Below, piece after piece: positions 6,279-15,128 of a stretch of 64,000 nucleotides of DNA. Source of the stretch: Ectothiorhodospira marina (lineage in GTDB: Bacteria; Pseudomonadota; Gammaproteobacteria; Ectothiorhodospirales; Ectothiorhodospiraceae); assembly GCF_900109495.1 (NCBI RefSeq), contig NZ_FOAA01000004.1, positions 62,001-126,000 of the forward strand. The letters are read 5' to 3'. Position 1 is the stretch's first letter; each line of letters opens with the position of its first letter. The translations under genes and the position numbers were made by a program. The notes beneath the pieces are model-generated. The model made no database searches. It worked only from the letters and a program-made list of their open reading frames with translations, and was not told where the DNA came from.

Positions 6279-8673
6279 TCATGCCCCCTTGTATCTCGGT
6301 AAGCAGGGGCTCAAGGGCCTGTGAGGCCTGCTCGAATTCAAAGTCCTCCACAAGGTCGGCGACCCGATCCAGTACGGGTGACCCCTTGAGTGATGTCATC
6401 TCCCGCAGTTGCGCCACCCGGTCCGATGCGTCGGGGCTGCAGGCCTGGAGTTCCATGGCCAGCATTCGCAGCAGATCAGCGGCTGATTTCTCCAGGGTAT
6501 CCCCGGTTTCGGGGCTGCCCTCGGCGGCGAGTGTACCTGCGGCCTTGGGTAGCCAGCGCGCCAGCACCCGGTGCAGCGTTGCCGGATTGATGGGTTTGGC
6601 AATGAAATCGTTCATGCCGCTGGACAGGCATCGTTGCCGGTCCTCGCCCATGGCGTGAGCCGTCATGGCGATGATGGGCAGGCTATCCAGGGCCTTTTGA
6701 CCACGCACCCACCGGGTGGTCTCGTATCCATCCAGTACCGGCATTTGCACGTCCATCAGCACCAGATCGAAAATGGATTCCGATAATTGATGCAGTGCCT
6801 GTTCACCATTGTCCGCCAGGCTCACGGTCAGGCCCATGCGGGTCAAAAGCCCCTGTGCCACCTCCTGATTAAGGGGGTTGTCCTCCACCAGCAACACCCG
6901 TCCCGCCAGGCACCCCAGGGGGCAGGTTGCCTGAACGGGTTGAACCCCACGGGAAGCGGCCTTGGGCAGTTGTAATTCAAACCAGAATTCGCTGCCCTTG
7001 TTCATCTCGCTGCGCAATTGAATCTGTCCCCCCATGAGCCGGGTCAGGTGCTGTGAGATGGACAACCCCAGGCCGGTGCCGCCAAAGCGACGGGTGGTCG
7101 AGGCATCGGCCTGGGAGAAAGGCTTGAACAGTCGCGCTTGCTGATCCGCCGGGATCCCGATCCCGGAGTCACGGACTGCAAAGCGCAAATGGGCCATATC
7201 GTTGTCTTCATCCAGCAGATCCACGCAGAGGCGCACATATCCCCGAGGTGTGAACTTGATGGCATTGGCCACCAGATTGGAGAGGATCTGACCCAGGCGC
7301 AGGGGGTCGCCGATCAGCAGACGGGGGACGTCCGGTGGGAACACAACGGCCAGATCCAGACCCTGGCTTTCGGCTCGGGACGTAAAGCCCGTGATCACAT
7401 TTTCCAGCACCGTGGAGAGATCGAACCGGGTGCGTTCCAACTCCACATGGTTTGCCTCCACCTTGGACAGGTCAAGGATGTCGTTGAGCAGTCTCAGCAG
7501 GCTATCGGCTGATGCCTGCAGCTTGCTCAGATAATCCCTTTGCTGATTGGTAAGATCGGTCTGGGCCAGCAGATGTCCCATGCCGGTGATGGCATTCATG
7601 GGGGTACGAATCTCGTGGCTCATATTGGCCAGGAAACGGCTCTTGGCCAGTGTGGCCGCCTCGGCGGTCTCCTTGGCTTCACGCAGGGTGCGTTCTGCCT
7701 CCCGGCGGGCAAAAGCCCCGGCGAAGATCTGCACGATGGTCTTGAGCAGGCCAATCTCGTTGTCGGTCCAGGTGTAGGATCGATCCACAATATCCAGCCC
7801 GCAGAACCCGGTCAGGGTCTCCTCGTTAAACAGGGGCAGGGCGAGCAGGGAGCGGATGTCCTGGGATTGAAGCATTTCACGTTCGCCGGCGGCCTCGTCA
7901 GGGATAGCGGAGACGTCTGGCAGATGCAGACAGCGGGCATGGCGCAGTTGGGCAATGAACCAGGGCGATTCCGAGGCCGGGAAGTGGGTCAGGTGCTGAA
8001 TCTGGGGTGGCACGCCTTCGGCGCACCATTCGTGCGTGTTACTCAGGAGCGTGCCTTCTTCCTTGAACTGAAACACGTACGAACGGCTGGCCCGGAAAAA
8101 TCGGCCCATGCGGGCCAGGGCATCATCTATGGCAGCGTCCACTCCGTCTTGCGCGGCACTGACGAATCGGGCGGAGATGTCTGACACCATCTCCTCGAAC
8201 CGCAACTGGCGGCGCAGATGCGCCTCGGCCCGCTTGCGATCATCGATGCGGTTCCATACCGCGTGGAGCAGATCCTTTCCTTCGTGCCGGATGCGTGTCA
8301 GCAGCACTTCCACCCAGGTGTTCTCACCTCCACGGGCCCGATGTACCCATTCGAAGCGGTGGGATCCCCGGGCCACGGCGGTGGCGTTCATTTCGCGGGC
8401 CTTTTCCAGGGAGTCCCGTCCGTCCGGCTGGGTGGGTGGGGAAAACAGGGCCGGACTCAGATTCAATAGATCCGTGCGTTCGTGATAGCCCAGCATCTGC
8501 ACAGCCGCCTGATTGCAATCCACGATCAGGTCATCGGCGATCAGCAGCATGCCGTTGGCGCTGTGCTCGAACAAGGCTGGAATGAGTGCCCGATGGGGTT
8601 TCAATGATCCGTGCACCTGTCTGTGTCTCGGCCGGGGAGTCACCGCGGGGATTGCTTTTGAGTCTAGCCTCAC
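6271..8673 (-). CDS. hybrid sensor histidine kinase (PAS-GAF-HisKA-HATPase-REC)
   Basis: An 800-residue soluble hybrid kinase with no membrane segment. Domains in order: PAS (about 30-148), GAF (about 160-325), HisKA with the H-box [12 protein letters not shown] (His353), HATPase_c (about 455-570) with RDSGIGIP and GGTGLGL motifs, and a receiver (about 592-710) with D641 and K693. The last 90 residues are not a recognisable Hpt domain. It lies directly upstream of, and overlaps, the diguanylate cyclase gene, its likely partner. It diverges from the cobalamin cluster. The GAF domain suggests a small-molecule or light signal, but nothing specific can be read. Confidence 0.92.
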   Translation of the reverse strand: MRLDSKAIPAVTPRPRHRQVHGSLKPHRALIPALFEHSANGMLLIADDLIVDCNQAAVQMLGYHERTDLLNLSPALFSPPTQPDGRDSLEKAREMNATAVARGSHRFEWVHRARGGENTWVEVLLTRIRHEGKDLLHAVWNRIDDRKRAEAHLRRQLRFEEMVSDISARFVSAAQDGVDAAIDDALARMGRFFRASRSYVFQFKEEGTLLSNTHEWCAEGVPPQIQHLTHFPASESPWFIAQLRHARCLHLPDVSAIPDEAAGEREMLQSQDIRSLLALPLFNEETLTGFCGLDIVDRSYTWTDNEIGLLKTIVQIFAGAFARREAERTLREAKETAEAATLAKSRFLANMSHEIRTPMNAITGMGHLLAQTDLTNQQRDYLSKLQASADSLLRLLNDILDLSKVEANHVELERTRFDLSTVLENVITGFTSRAESQGLDLAVVFPPDVPRLLIGDPLRLGQILSNLVANAIKFTPRGYVRLCVDLLDEDNDMAHLRFAVRDSGIGIPADQQARLFKPFSQADASTTRRFGGTGLGLSISQHLTRLMGGQIQLRSEMNKGSEFWFELQLPKAASRGVQPVQATCPLGCLAGRVLLVEDNPLNQEVAQGLLTRMGLTVSLADNGEQALHQLSESIFDLVLMDVQMPVLDGYETTRWVRGQKALDSLPIIAMTAHAMGEDRQRCLSSGMNDFIAKPINPATLHRVLARWLPKAAGTLAAEGSPETGDTLEKSAADLLRMLAMELQACSPDASDRVAQLREMTSLKGSPVLDRVADLVEDFEFEQASQALEPLLTEIQGGMNG

Positions 8674-8822
8674 CGTAGCAGTTGCGTTCCATCAAGGCGA
8701 CCCGGGGTGCAAGTGGCAGGATAACCGGCGGGATTCGAGCGGGATGATTGCCCCTGAAGGTTGGACTCGCTAAGCTTGGCAACCCGCTTCCGCCCACTGT
8801 GGCGCCATCCGCGTTCGAATCC

Positions 8823-9455
8823 ATGCCCCATACCTACGACTACATCAAGGATGGCCAGGCCATCTACGTTCAGTCCTTTGCCACCATCCGTTCCGAGGCA
8901 CGCCTTGAGCGTTTCAGCACGGAGGAGGCGCGGGTGGTGGTGCGCGTGATCCACGCCTGTGGGATGGTGGATGTGGCAGACGAGGTGGTGTTCTCCACCC
9001 ACGCCGCTCGTGCCGGACGCCAGGCGTTGCTGGCGGGCAAGCCCATCTTGTGCGATAGCCAGATGGTGGCGCACGGCATCACCCGCGCGCGTTTGCCGGC
9101 GGACAATTCGATCGTGTGTACCCTGAATGATCCCACGGTGCCTGAGCGAGCGCGGCAGATCGGCAATACGCGCTCCGCCGCTGCCCTGGATCTGTGGGGG
9201 GAGCGCCTGGATGGGGCTGTGGTGGCCATTGGCAATGCGCCGACCGCGCTGTTTCATCTGCTGGAGCTGATGGACGCAGGCGCGCCGCGTCCGGCTCTGG
9301 TGATCGGGATGGCAGTGGGTTTTGTGGGCGCTGCGGAGTCCAAGGACGCCCTGGCGGCCTATCCGGGACTCGAATCGGTGATCGTGCGCGGTCGTCTGGG
9401 GGGCAGCGCCATGGCCGTGGCTGCCATCAACGCCCTGGCCAGTGAGCAGGAATGA
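8823..9455 (+). CDS. cobH: precorrin-8X methylmutase (CobH/CbiC)
   Basis: A 210-residue enzyme that moves the C11 methyl to C12 to form hydrogenobyrinate or its cobalt analogue. The N-terminal IKDGQAIYVQSFATIR and the RVIHACGMVD motif (catalytic His) are characteristic, as is the Gly-rich C-terminal GFVGAAESKDAL. ATG 8823 gives the normal family length; an upstream in-frame start at 8748 adds unrelated sequence. It begins a run cobH-cobI-cobJ with 4-base start/stop overlaps. I found no B12 riboswitch in the 149 bases upstream. Confidence 0.95.
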   Translation: MPHTYDYIKDGQAIYVQSFATIRSEARLERFSTEEARVVVRVIHACGMVDVADEVVFSTHAARAGRQALLAGKPILCDSQMVAHGITRARLPADNSIVCTLNDPTVPERARQIGNTRSAAALDLWGERLDGAVVAIGNAPTALFHLLELMDAGAPRPALVIGMAVGFVGAAESKDALAAYPGLESVIVRGRLGGSAMAVAAINALASEQE

Positions 9456-10186
9456 TGTCTGGCGGCACGCTTTACGGCATCGGCCTGGGCCCCGGCGACC
9501 CGGAACTCATCACCCTCAAGGCCGTGCGCCTGCTTCAGGGCACCCCTGTGGTGGCTGCCTTCTCCAAGGCCGGGCGCACCGGCAATGCCTGGACCATTGC
9601 CGCCCCGCATCTGAGGGACGAGCAGACCCGTTTGCGTCTGGAATACCCTTTCACCCTGGAAGTATCGGTGACCGACCCCCGTTATCATCAGGAGATGGGG
9701 GTGTTTTACGAGGCCTGTGCGGCGCAATTGGCGGCGCATCTGGAGGCCGGTCGGGATGTGGCGGTGATCTGCGAGGGGGACCCGTTTTTCTATGGTTCTT
9801 ACATGTACCTGCACGACCGTTTGGTGGGGCGTTTCCCGGTGCAGGTGGTCCCGGGCATTACGGGTATGAGTGCCTGCTGGACGCAGGCCAACACGCCGAT
9901 CACTCATGGGGATGATGTGTTGACGGTGTTACCCGGCACCCTCCCGGAAGACACTCTGGTGGAGCGTCTGGCCCATACGGATGCCGCCGTGTTCATGAAG
10001 GTGGGCCGTAATCTGCCGCGGGTTCGATCGGCTCTGGTTCGGGCGGGGATGCTGGAGCGGGCCTTGCTGGTGGAGCGGGGTTCCATGGAGGGGGAGCAGG
10101 TGCAGCGACTGGCGGAGCGCGCCGAGGATGAGCCGGCGCCCTATTTCACCATTGTGCTGGTTCCCGGCAGGCAGGGGGTGCGATGA
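9452..10186 (+). CDS. cobI: precorrin-2 C20-methyltransferase (CobI/CbiL)
   Basis: A 244-residue SAM-dependent tetrapyrrole methylase. LYGIGLGPGDPELITLKAV at the N-terminus is the family P-loop-like motif, CEGDPFFYGS near residue 110 is the second, and VVPGITGMSACW near 133 the third. It overlaps cobH by 4 bases (ATGA) and is overlapped the same way by cobJ. It methylates C20 of precorrin-2 or cobalt-precorrin-2, the step after CobA. Confidence 0.95.
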   Translation: MMSGGTLYGIGLGPGDPELITLKAVRLLQGTPVVAAFSKAGRTGNAWTIAAPHLRDEQTRLRLEYPFTLEVSVTDPRYHQEMGVFYEACAAQLAAHLEAGRDVAVICEGDPFFYGSYMYLHDRLVGRFPVQVVPGITGMSACWTQANTPITHGDDVLTVLPGTLPEDTLVERLAHTDAAVFMKVGRNLPRVRSALVRAGMLERALLVERGSMEGEQVQRLAERAEDEPAPYFTIVLVPGRQGVR

Positions 10187-10941
10187 GCGGTCGTGTGGAT
10201 ATCATCGGTCTGGGGCCGGGCGCGGAGGATCTGCGCTGCCCTCGGGCCGCCCGGGCGCTGGAACAGGCGACGGATCTGGTGGGTTATGTGCCTTATGTGG
10301 AGCGGGTGGCGGCGAACACGGGGCAGCGTATCCATGGCTCGGACAATCGTGAGGAGATCATGCGTGCCCGCCTGGCCCTGGAGCTGGCGGAGCAGGGTCG
10401 TCGGGTGGCGGTGGTGTCTTCCGGCGATGGTGGGGTGTTCGGCATGGCGGCGGCGGTGTTCGAGGCGATGGATCATGGGGAGCCCCGGTGGCGGGATCTG
10501 GAGGTCCAGGTGTATCCAGGGGTTTCGGCGGTGCTGGCGGCGGCGGCGCGTCTGGGGGCGCCCTTCGGGAATGATTTCTGTGTGATCTCGCTATCGGATA
10601 ATTTGAAGCCGTGGGGGGTGATCCTGAATCGCCTGGAGGCGGCGGCCCAGGTGGGGTTTGCCATGGCCTTTTACAATCCGATTTCGAAGGCCCGGCCCTG
10701 GCAGTTGGGTGAGGCCCTGGATCGGTTGCGGGTGCATTTGCCCGGGTCGGTACCGGTGATGTTTGCCCGTGCGGTGAGTCGACCGGAGGAGCATGTGGAG
10801 TTCACGACCTTGGGCGATGCCCGCCCGGAGCAGGCAGATATGCGCACGCTGGTGATCGTCGGCAATGCGGAGACGCGTGTGATCGAGCGGGCCGGGCGTG
10901 ATCCCTGGGTGTATACGCCGCGGCGTGTGGGTGGGGGGTGA
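10183..10941 (+). CDS. cobJ: precorrin-3B C17-methyltransferase (CobJ/CbiH)
   Basis: A 252-residue ring-contracting methyltransferase with the N-terminal VDIIGLGPGAEDL, SSGDGGVFGMA and YPGVSAVLAAAARLGAPFG motifs of the family. There is no fused CbiG domain and no extra Fe-S domain. It overlaps cobI by 4 bases and is the last gene of this short operon; a tandem 170-bp repeat follows directly. Confidence 0.95.
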   Translation: MSGRVDIIGLGPGAEDLRCPRAARALEQATDLVGYVPYVERVAANTGQRIHGSDNREEIMRARLALELAEQGRRVAVVSSGDGGVFGMAAAVFEAMDHGEPRWRDLEVQVYPGVSAVLAAAARLGAPFGNDFCVISLSDNLKPWGVILNRLEAAAQVGFAMAFYNPISKARPWQLGEALDRLRVHLPGSVPVMFARAVSRPEEHVEFTTLGDARPEQADMRTLVIVGNAETRVIERAGRDPWVYTPRRVGGG

Positions 10942-10952
10942 CTTGGGTCCTC

Positions 10953-11292
10953 TGCCTGGGTTTTGCATTGGTGGTGGTTCCCCTCATCGGGGCCGTGTTC
11001 CCTGCGGCGGGACGCCGTGAATACCTCCCTGTAGGCTTGACCGCCGCATCCCTGCGGCGAACACCCGCCTCCGGGAACCCGCCCCCGCTGAGGGGATTGG
11101 GCTGTTGGGGCTTCGTTCGGGGTGCCTGGGCTTTACTTCGGTGCTGGTTCCCCTCATCGGGGCCGTGTTCCTTGCGGCGGGACGCCGTGAATACCTCCCT
11201 GTAGGCTTGACCACCGCATCCCTGCGGTGAACACCCGCCTCCAGGAACCCGCCCCCGCTGAGGGGATTGGGCTGTTGGGGCTTCGTTCGGGG
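10953..11292. repeat. two tandem copies of a 170-bp structured repeat
   Basis: Unit A (10953-11122) and unit B (11123-11292) repeat with a period of exactly 170 bases. The shared core contains GGGACGCCGTGAATAC, TGTAGGCTTGACC and a CCGCATCCCTGCGG hairpin. The arms around the core co-vary: GTTCCC/GGGAAC in A against GTTCCT/AGGAAC in B, and GCCGCA/TGCGGC against ACCGCA/TGCGGT. Related copies are at 13771-14110 and 58364-58479. This accounts for most of the gap between cobJ and cobK. No coding function is apparent. Confidence 0.9.
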
Positions 11293-11334
11293 GACGTATT
11301 TCAATACTGTGGCCGTGGCCACATGACCCTGTAC

Positions 11335-11354
11335 GGGCCGTTCGCGAACGGCCC
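11335..11354. repeat. REP-like palindrome
   Basis: GGGCCGTTCGCGAACGGCCC is a perfect 20-base palindrome preceded by GTAC. It is a single-site relative of the palindrome repeated at 49774-50225. It lies 40 bases past the stop of the convergent cobK gene. Confidence 0.75.
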
Positions 11355-11393
11355 GCGCGGAGTGTTTGACGCAGACGGTCCGTCGGTTTACCC

Positions 11394-12224
11394 CTAAGCA
11401 AACGCTCCGTTGCTCGTGAACTGATGCAGCCATGCCAGGGCGGCTTGGGCGTGGGGCACTTTGTGGGCAACCTGGGCCACGGGCGGGCGTTCCACCATGA
11501 CCACCTGGACGCCACATTGACGGGCCGCCTCCAGTTTGGCCCTTGTGGCGTCGCCACCAGAGTTCTTGGTGACCAGGGTGTCGATGCGGTGTTCTCTTAG
11601 CAGGGCCAGTTCATCTTCAAGTTGGAATGGCCCACGCTGGGTCAGGCACAGGCATTGGGGCGGGCGGGTTTCGGGGAGTTCGACGCTGCGGGTGATGTAG
11701 TGGTGCTGGGGGGCCTGGCAGAAGGCGGCCAGTTCCAGTTGGCCGATGGTGAGCAGCACACGTCTTGGGGTATCGCCCAGGGCCTGGGCGGCTGCGGCCA
11801 TGTGGGGCACGCTGCGCCAGTGATCCTCGGGCTCGGGAGTCCATGCCGGGCGGCGCAGGGCCAGGAGTTTGCAGCCGGCTTGATCCGCTGCGGCAGCTGC
11901 GTTGGCGGAGATTTGCGCGGCGAAGGGGTGGGTGGCATCGATGATGATGTGGGTGCCTTCGGCGCGGATCCAGTCCACCAGGCCTTGAATGCCTCCAAAG
12001 CCGCCGGTGCGGCAGCGCAGGTTGGGCAGGCGCGGCTTGCGGGTTCGGCCTGCTACTGAGTACACGGGGTCGAACCGGGCGTCATCTTCCAGGCCTTTGG
12101 CCAGTTCCATGGCCTCGCCGGTACCACCGAGGATCAGGAGTTTGAGGGGGTGTTGGGTGTCTTTGGGCATGGGCGGAGGAGGTTTCAGGGGACGGCCGAT
12201 GGTGGTCATCACCTTACTGGACAC
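11394..12224 (-). CDS. cobK: precorrin-6A (cobalt-precorrin-6A) reductase CobK/CbiJ
   Basis: A protein of up to 276 residues that reduces precorrin-6A with NAD(P)H. LLILGGTGEAMELAKGL is the nucleotide-binding start of the family; DATHPFAAQISANA (about residue 95), ALRRPAW and VTKNSGGDAT complete the signature. The start is uncertain: GTG 12224, ATG 12209 and ATG 12170 are all in frame and none has a convincing ribosome binding site. ATG 12170 (MPKDTQHPLKLLILGG) would fit family length best. It is on the opposite strand to the other cob methyltransferases and has 170-bp repeats on both sides of the cobK-cobL pair. Confidence 0.9.
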   Translation of the reverse strand: MSSKVMTTIGRPLKPPPPMPKDTQHPLKLLILGGTGEAMELAKGLEDDARFDPVYSVAGRTRKPRLPNLRCRTGGFGGIQGLVDWIRAEGTHIIIDATHPFAAQISANAAAAADQAGCKLLALRRPAWTPEPEDHWRSVPHMAAAAQALGDTPRRVLLTIGQLELAAFCQAPQHHYITRSVELPETRPPQCLCLTQRGPFQLEDELALLREHRIDTLVTKNSGGDATRAKLEAARQCGVQVVMVERPPVAQVAHKVPHAQAALAWLHQFTSNGAFA

Positions 12225-12257
12225 GGCCTTGGTGTTCCATGATCAGCGGGGTCCGCG

Positions 12258-12373
12258 CCCCTTCTCCCCGCGGGGGGGGGGGAGAAGGGAGTGTCAGGCA
12301 TGTCTCCTCAACCTATGGATAAAGGACGTTTTGAGCCCCTCTCCCGCTGGCGGGAGAGGGGTTGGGGTGAGGG
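12258..12373. repeat. two dispersed GC-rich hairpin repeats in the cobK-cobL gap
   Basis: 12258-12291 is a CCCCTTCTCCCC...GGGGAGAAGGGAG hairpin whose centre is expanded to a run of about 11 G. 12333-12373 is a CCCCTCTCCCGCTGGCGGGAGAGGGG hairpin-type element followed by TTGGGGTGAGGG. The second is identical over 41 bases to 15087-15127. Both belong to very common proteobacterial intergenic repeat families. Confidence 0.85.
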
Positions 12374-12442
12374 TGGGAGGGGCCGGCGGGAATCCCAATT
12401 TGTGGCACACTTGCAAGGATCCCTTCCCCCACTGCATCGCCC

Positions 12443-13729
12443 ATGACGGATTCCCCTCTCTCACAACCCGCCCCGTCCCGCCCCTGGCTGCATTTGATCG
12501 GCCTGGGAGAGGAGGGCATTGACGGTTTGACCCCTGCTGCCCAGGCCCTGGTGCGTTCCGCCGAACTTGTGGTGGGTGGCCGGCGCCATCTGGAGTTGGC
12601 TTCTTCGTTGATTCAGGGCAGGGCGCTGCCCTGGGTATCGCCCCTGTCGGATACGCTGCCTGAACTCATGGTCCATCGGGGGCGTCCGGTGGCGGTACTG
12701 GCCTCGGGAGATCCCTTTTTCTTTGGCGTGGGCAGTACCTTGCGTCCGCATCTGGAGCCCGGCGAATGGCTGTGTCTGCCGCATCCTTCCAGTGTGGCGC
12801 TGGCGGCGTCCCGGCTGGGTTGGTCGCAGCAGGACTGTGCGGTGATCTCCCTGACGGGGCGGCCTCTGGAGAGTCTGCGTCCGGCATTGCAGCCGGGTGG
12901 CCAGGTGTTCGTGTTCAGTGCCGATGCGACGACGCCCTTTGAGGTGGCCCGGGCACTGGTGGATTGGGGTTTCGGGGAGAGCATCGTGACCGTCCTGGAG
13001 GCCCTGGGCGGTCCTCGTGAACGCCAGCGATCGTCGGCGGCCTGTGGTTTCGATCTGGATGACGTCAACCCGCTGAACCTTTTGGCCATTCAGGTGGTGG
13101 CGGGGCCGGAGGCCCGGGTGTTGCCGCGGTCACCGGGTTTGCCCGATGACTGGTTTGAGCACGATGGTCAGATCACCAAGCGCGAGGTGCGGGCCGTGAC
13201 GTTATCGAGCCTGCGACCCCGGGTGGGTGAGCGGCTCTGGGATGTGGGCTGCGGCTCGGGGTCGGTGTCCATTGAATGGCTGCTGGCCCACCCTTCCACC
13301 CAGGCCATCGCGCTGGAGAGCCATGAGGATCGTGCGGCTCGGGCTGCGCGCAATGCGGCATCGCTGGGGGTGCCTCGTCTGGAGGTGAAGGTAGGACGGG
13401 CGCCTGGGGTGCTGGAGGGTTTGCCGACACCGGATGCGGTCTTTCTGGGCGGCGGTGCTCGGGATCCCGAGGTCATTGACTACTGCTGGGAGGCACTGCG
13501 CCCTGGCGGGCGGCTGGTGGCCAATGTGGTGGTGCTGGAGACCGAGCAGGTGATCCAGGCTGCCTGGCAGCGACTGGGGGGCAGTCTCACCCGGCTCTCC
13601 GTGGAGCGTCTGGATACGGTGGGTGGGCTACATGCCTTCCGGCCGGCCATGTCGGTGGTGCAATGGGTGGTGGACAAGCCGGTTGTGGGGGCCGCCCCCG
13701 GCCGCGAAGAGTATGCCTCGTCACCTTGA
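12443..13729 (+). CDS. cobL: bifunctional precorrin-6Y C5,15-methyltransferase/decarboxylase CobL (CbiE-CbiT fusion)
   Basis: A 428-residue fusion. The N-terminal half (about 14-210) is a CbiE-type tetrapyrrole methylase (LHLIGLGEEGIDGL, LASGDPFFFGVG). The C-terminal half (about 230-415) is a CbiT-type Rossmann methyltransferase and decarboxylase (LWDVGCGSGSVSIEWL, VFLGGGARDPEVI). It methylates C5 and C15 and removes the C12 acetate carboxyl. It is divergent from cobK and flanked by repeats. The last ~15 residues are not conserved family sequence. Confidence 0.95.
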   Translation: MTDSPLSQPAPSRPWLHLIGLGEEGIDGLTPAAQALVRSAELVVGGRRHLELASSLIQGRALPWVSPLSDTLPELMVHRGRPVAVLASGDPFFFGVGSTLRPHLEPGEWLCLPHPSSVALAASRLGWSQQDCAVISLTGRPLESLRPALQPGGQVFVFSADATTPFEVARALVDWGFGESIVTVLEALGGPRERQRSSAACGFDLDDVNPLNLLAIQVVAGPEARVLPRSPGLPDDWFEHDGQITKREVRAVTLSSLRPRVGERLWDVGCGSGSVSIEWLLAHPSTQAIALESHEDRAARAARNAASLGVPRLEVKVGRAPGVLEGLPTPDAVFLGGGARDPEVIDYCWEALRPGGRLVANVVVLETEQVIQAAWQRLGGSLTRLSVERLDTVGGLHAFRPAMSVVQWVVDKPVVGAAPGREEYASSP

Positions 13730-13741
13730 TTTGGGTATCTT

Positions 13742-13764
13742 TGTGGGAGCGGGCCTCGCCCGCG
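13742..13764. repeat. single REP-like hairpin
   Basis: GTGGGAGCGGGCCTCGCCCG plus GCGAA forms a GCGGGC/GCCCGC stem. It matches the first part of the repeats at 43836 and 44019. It sits between the cobL stop and the next 170-bp repeat pair. Confidence 0.75.
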
Positions 13765-13770
13765 AATGGT

Positions 13771-14110
13771 GTGCCTGGGATCTGCCTTGGTGGTGGTTCC
13801 CCTCACCGGGGCCGTATTCCTTACGGCGGGACGCCGTGAATACGTCCCTGTAGGCTTGACCACCGCATCCCTGCGGTGAACACCCGCCTCCAGGAACCCG
13901 CCCCCGCTGAGGGGATTGGGCTGTGTGGCTTCGTTTGGGGTGCCCTGGGTATGCTTTGGTGGTGGTTCCCCTCACCGGGGCCGTATTCCTTGCGGCGGGA
14001 CGCCGTGAATACGTCCCTGTAGGCTTGACCACCGCATCCCTGCGGTGAACACCCGCCTCCAGGAACCCGGCCCCGCTGAGTGGATTTGGCCTTGTGGCTT
14101 CGTTCGGGGT
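13771..14110. repeat. two tandem copies (C, D) of the 170-bp structured repeat
   Basis: Unit C begins at 13771 and unit D at 13941, again with a period of exactly 170 bases. Both have the same orientation as the copies at 10953-11292. The core GGGACGCCGTGAATACGTCC and the ACCGCATCCCTGCGGT hairpin are present. The cobL-cobM gap (13730-14213) holds these plus the REP-like element and nothing else I can recognise. Confidence 0.9.
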
Positions 14111-14213
14111 GCCCGGATTCGGCCGTAGCGGTTTCGGTAGGCCACTGATCTTGTATGGTGTGGTGCCTCACCGATCATTTTCACTGTCATTCGGATCTTC
14201 ACAGGATTAACCC

Positions 14214-14978
14214 ATGACCGTTCATTTCATCGGCGCCGGGCCCGGTGCCGCCGACCTGATCACCTTGCGCGCGGCGCGTCTGCTGGGCGAGTGTCCGGTG
14301 TGCCTGTATGCGGGCTCCATTGTCCCTCGTGAGGTGCTGGATCATTGTCCGCCGGGGGCACGGCTGGTGGATACCGCGCCGCTGGATCTGGATGCCATCG
14401 AGGCGGAGTATGTGCGCGCCTTCGAGGCGGGGGAGGATGTGGCGCGGCTGCATTCCGGTGATCTGTCGGTGTATAGCGCCGTGGCCGAGCAGATGCGGCG
14501 TCTTGAGCGCTTGGGTATCCCGTATACGCTGACCCCCGGCGTGCCGGCCTTTGGTGCGGCGGCTGCCGTGCTGGGTCGGGAGTTGACCGTGCCGGAGGTC
14601 AGCCAGAGCCTGGTGATCACCCGGGTGTCGGGGCGGGCCTCGAAGATGCCGCCGGATGAGACCCTGGAGAATTTTGCCCGCACCCAGGCCACGCTGGCGA
14701 TCCATCTGGCGATTCATCGTCTGGAGGAGGTGGTGGAGCGCCTTGAGCCCTTTTACGGGGCGGACTGCCCGGCAGCGGTGGTGGCCCGCGCCACCTGGCC
14801 GGATCAGGTGGTGGTGCGCGGCACCCTGGGGGATCTGGTGGAGATGATGCGGGCCTCGCCGGTGGAGCGCACCGGGTTGATCCTGGTGGGGCGGGCCCTG
14901 GGGAGTCGGGACTTTCGGGAGAGTGCCCTTTATGACCCGGGGTATCGGCGCCGCTATCGGTCCGGGAGGGCTGAATAG
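14214..14978 (+). CDS. cobM: precorrin-4 C11-methyltransferase (CobM/CbiF)
   Basis: A 254-residue SAM-dependent methylase. The signature includes [21 protein letters not shown] at the start, [16 protein letters not shown] near residue 80, and [19 protein letters not shown] near 107. It methylates C11 of precorrin-4 or cobalt-precorrin-4. It has its own upstream region after the tandem repeats. AGGATT lies about 8 bases before the ATG. Confidence 0.95.
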   Translation: MTVHFIGAGPGAADLITLRAARLLGECPVCLYAGSIVPREVLDHCPPGARLVDTAPLDLDAIEAEYVRAFEAGEDVARLHSGDLSVYSAVAEQMRRLERLGIPYTLTPGVPAFGAAAAVLGRELTVPEVSQSLVITRVSGRASKMPPDETLENFARTQATLAIHLAIHRLEEVVERLEPFYGADCPAAVVARATWPDQVVVRGTLGDLVEMMRASPVERTGLILVGRALGSRDFRESALYDPGYRRRYRSGRAE

Positions 14979-14994
14979 GTTGGATGCCCGCCGT

Positions 14995-15127
14995 CCCCTC
15001 ATCCCCAGCCCTTCTCCCCAGAGGGGAGAAGGGAGCCGACCCTGACATTCCGGCGTGTTCTCCCTTGGGGAGAGGGTAATATGATTGAGCCCCTCTCCCG
15101 CTGGCGGGAGAGGGGTTGGGGTGAGGG
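14995..15127. repeat. two dispersed GC-rich hairpin repeats between cobM and cbiD
   Basis: 14995-15035 is a CCCCTCATCCCC... element ending GGGGAGAAGGGAG, shared with 19181-19221; the homology extends back to the TAG stop codon of the preceding gene in both places. 15087-15127 is identical to 12333-12373. They fill the convergent gap between cobM and cbiD and may act as transcript ends. Confidence 0.88.
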
Positions 15128-15128
15128 C

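Noticed and set aside
8674-8822. Possible cobalamin riboswitch upstream of cobH
   Set aside because: No B12-box or the characteristic conserved blocks could be matched; only an isolated CCACTG-like string is present.
8808-8822. tRNA T-loop-like GTTCGAATCC
   Set aside because: No acceptor, D-arm or anticodon stem can be built around it.
10938-11557. Reading frames through the 170-bp repeats giving peptides such as YSRRPAA and GRIHGVPP
   Set aside because: They recur in every repeat copy only because the DNA repeats; such peptides are well-known spurious annotations.
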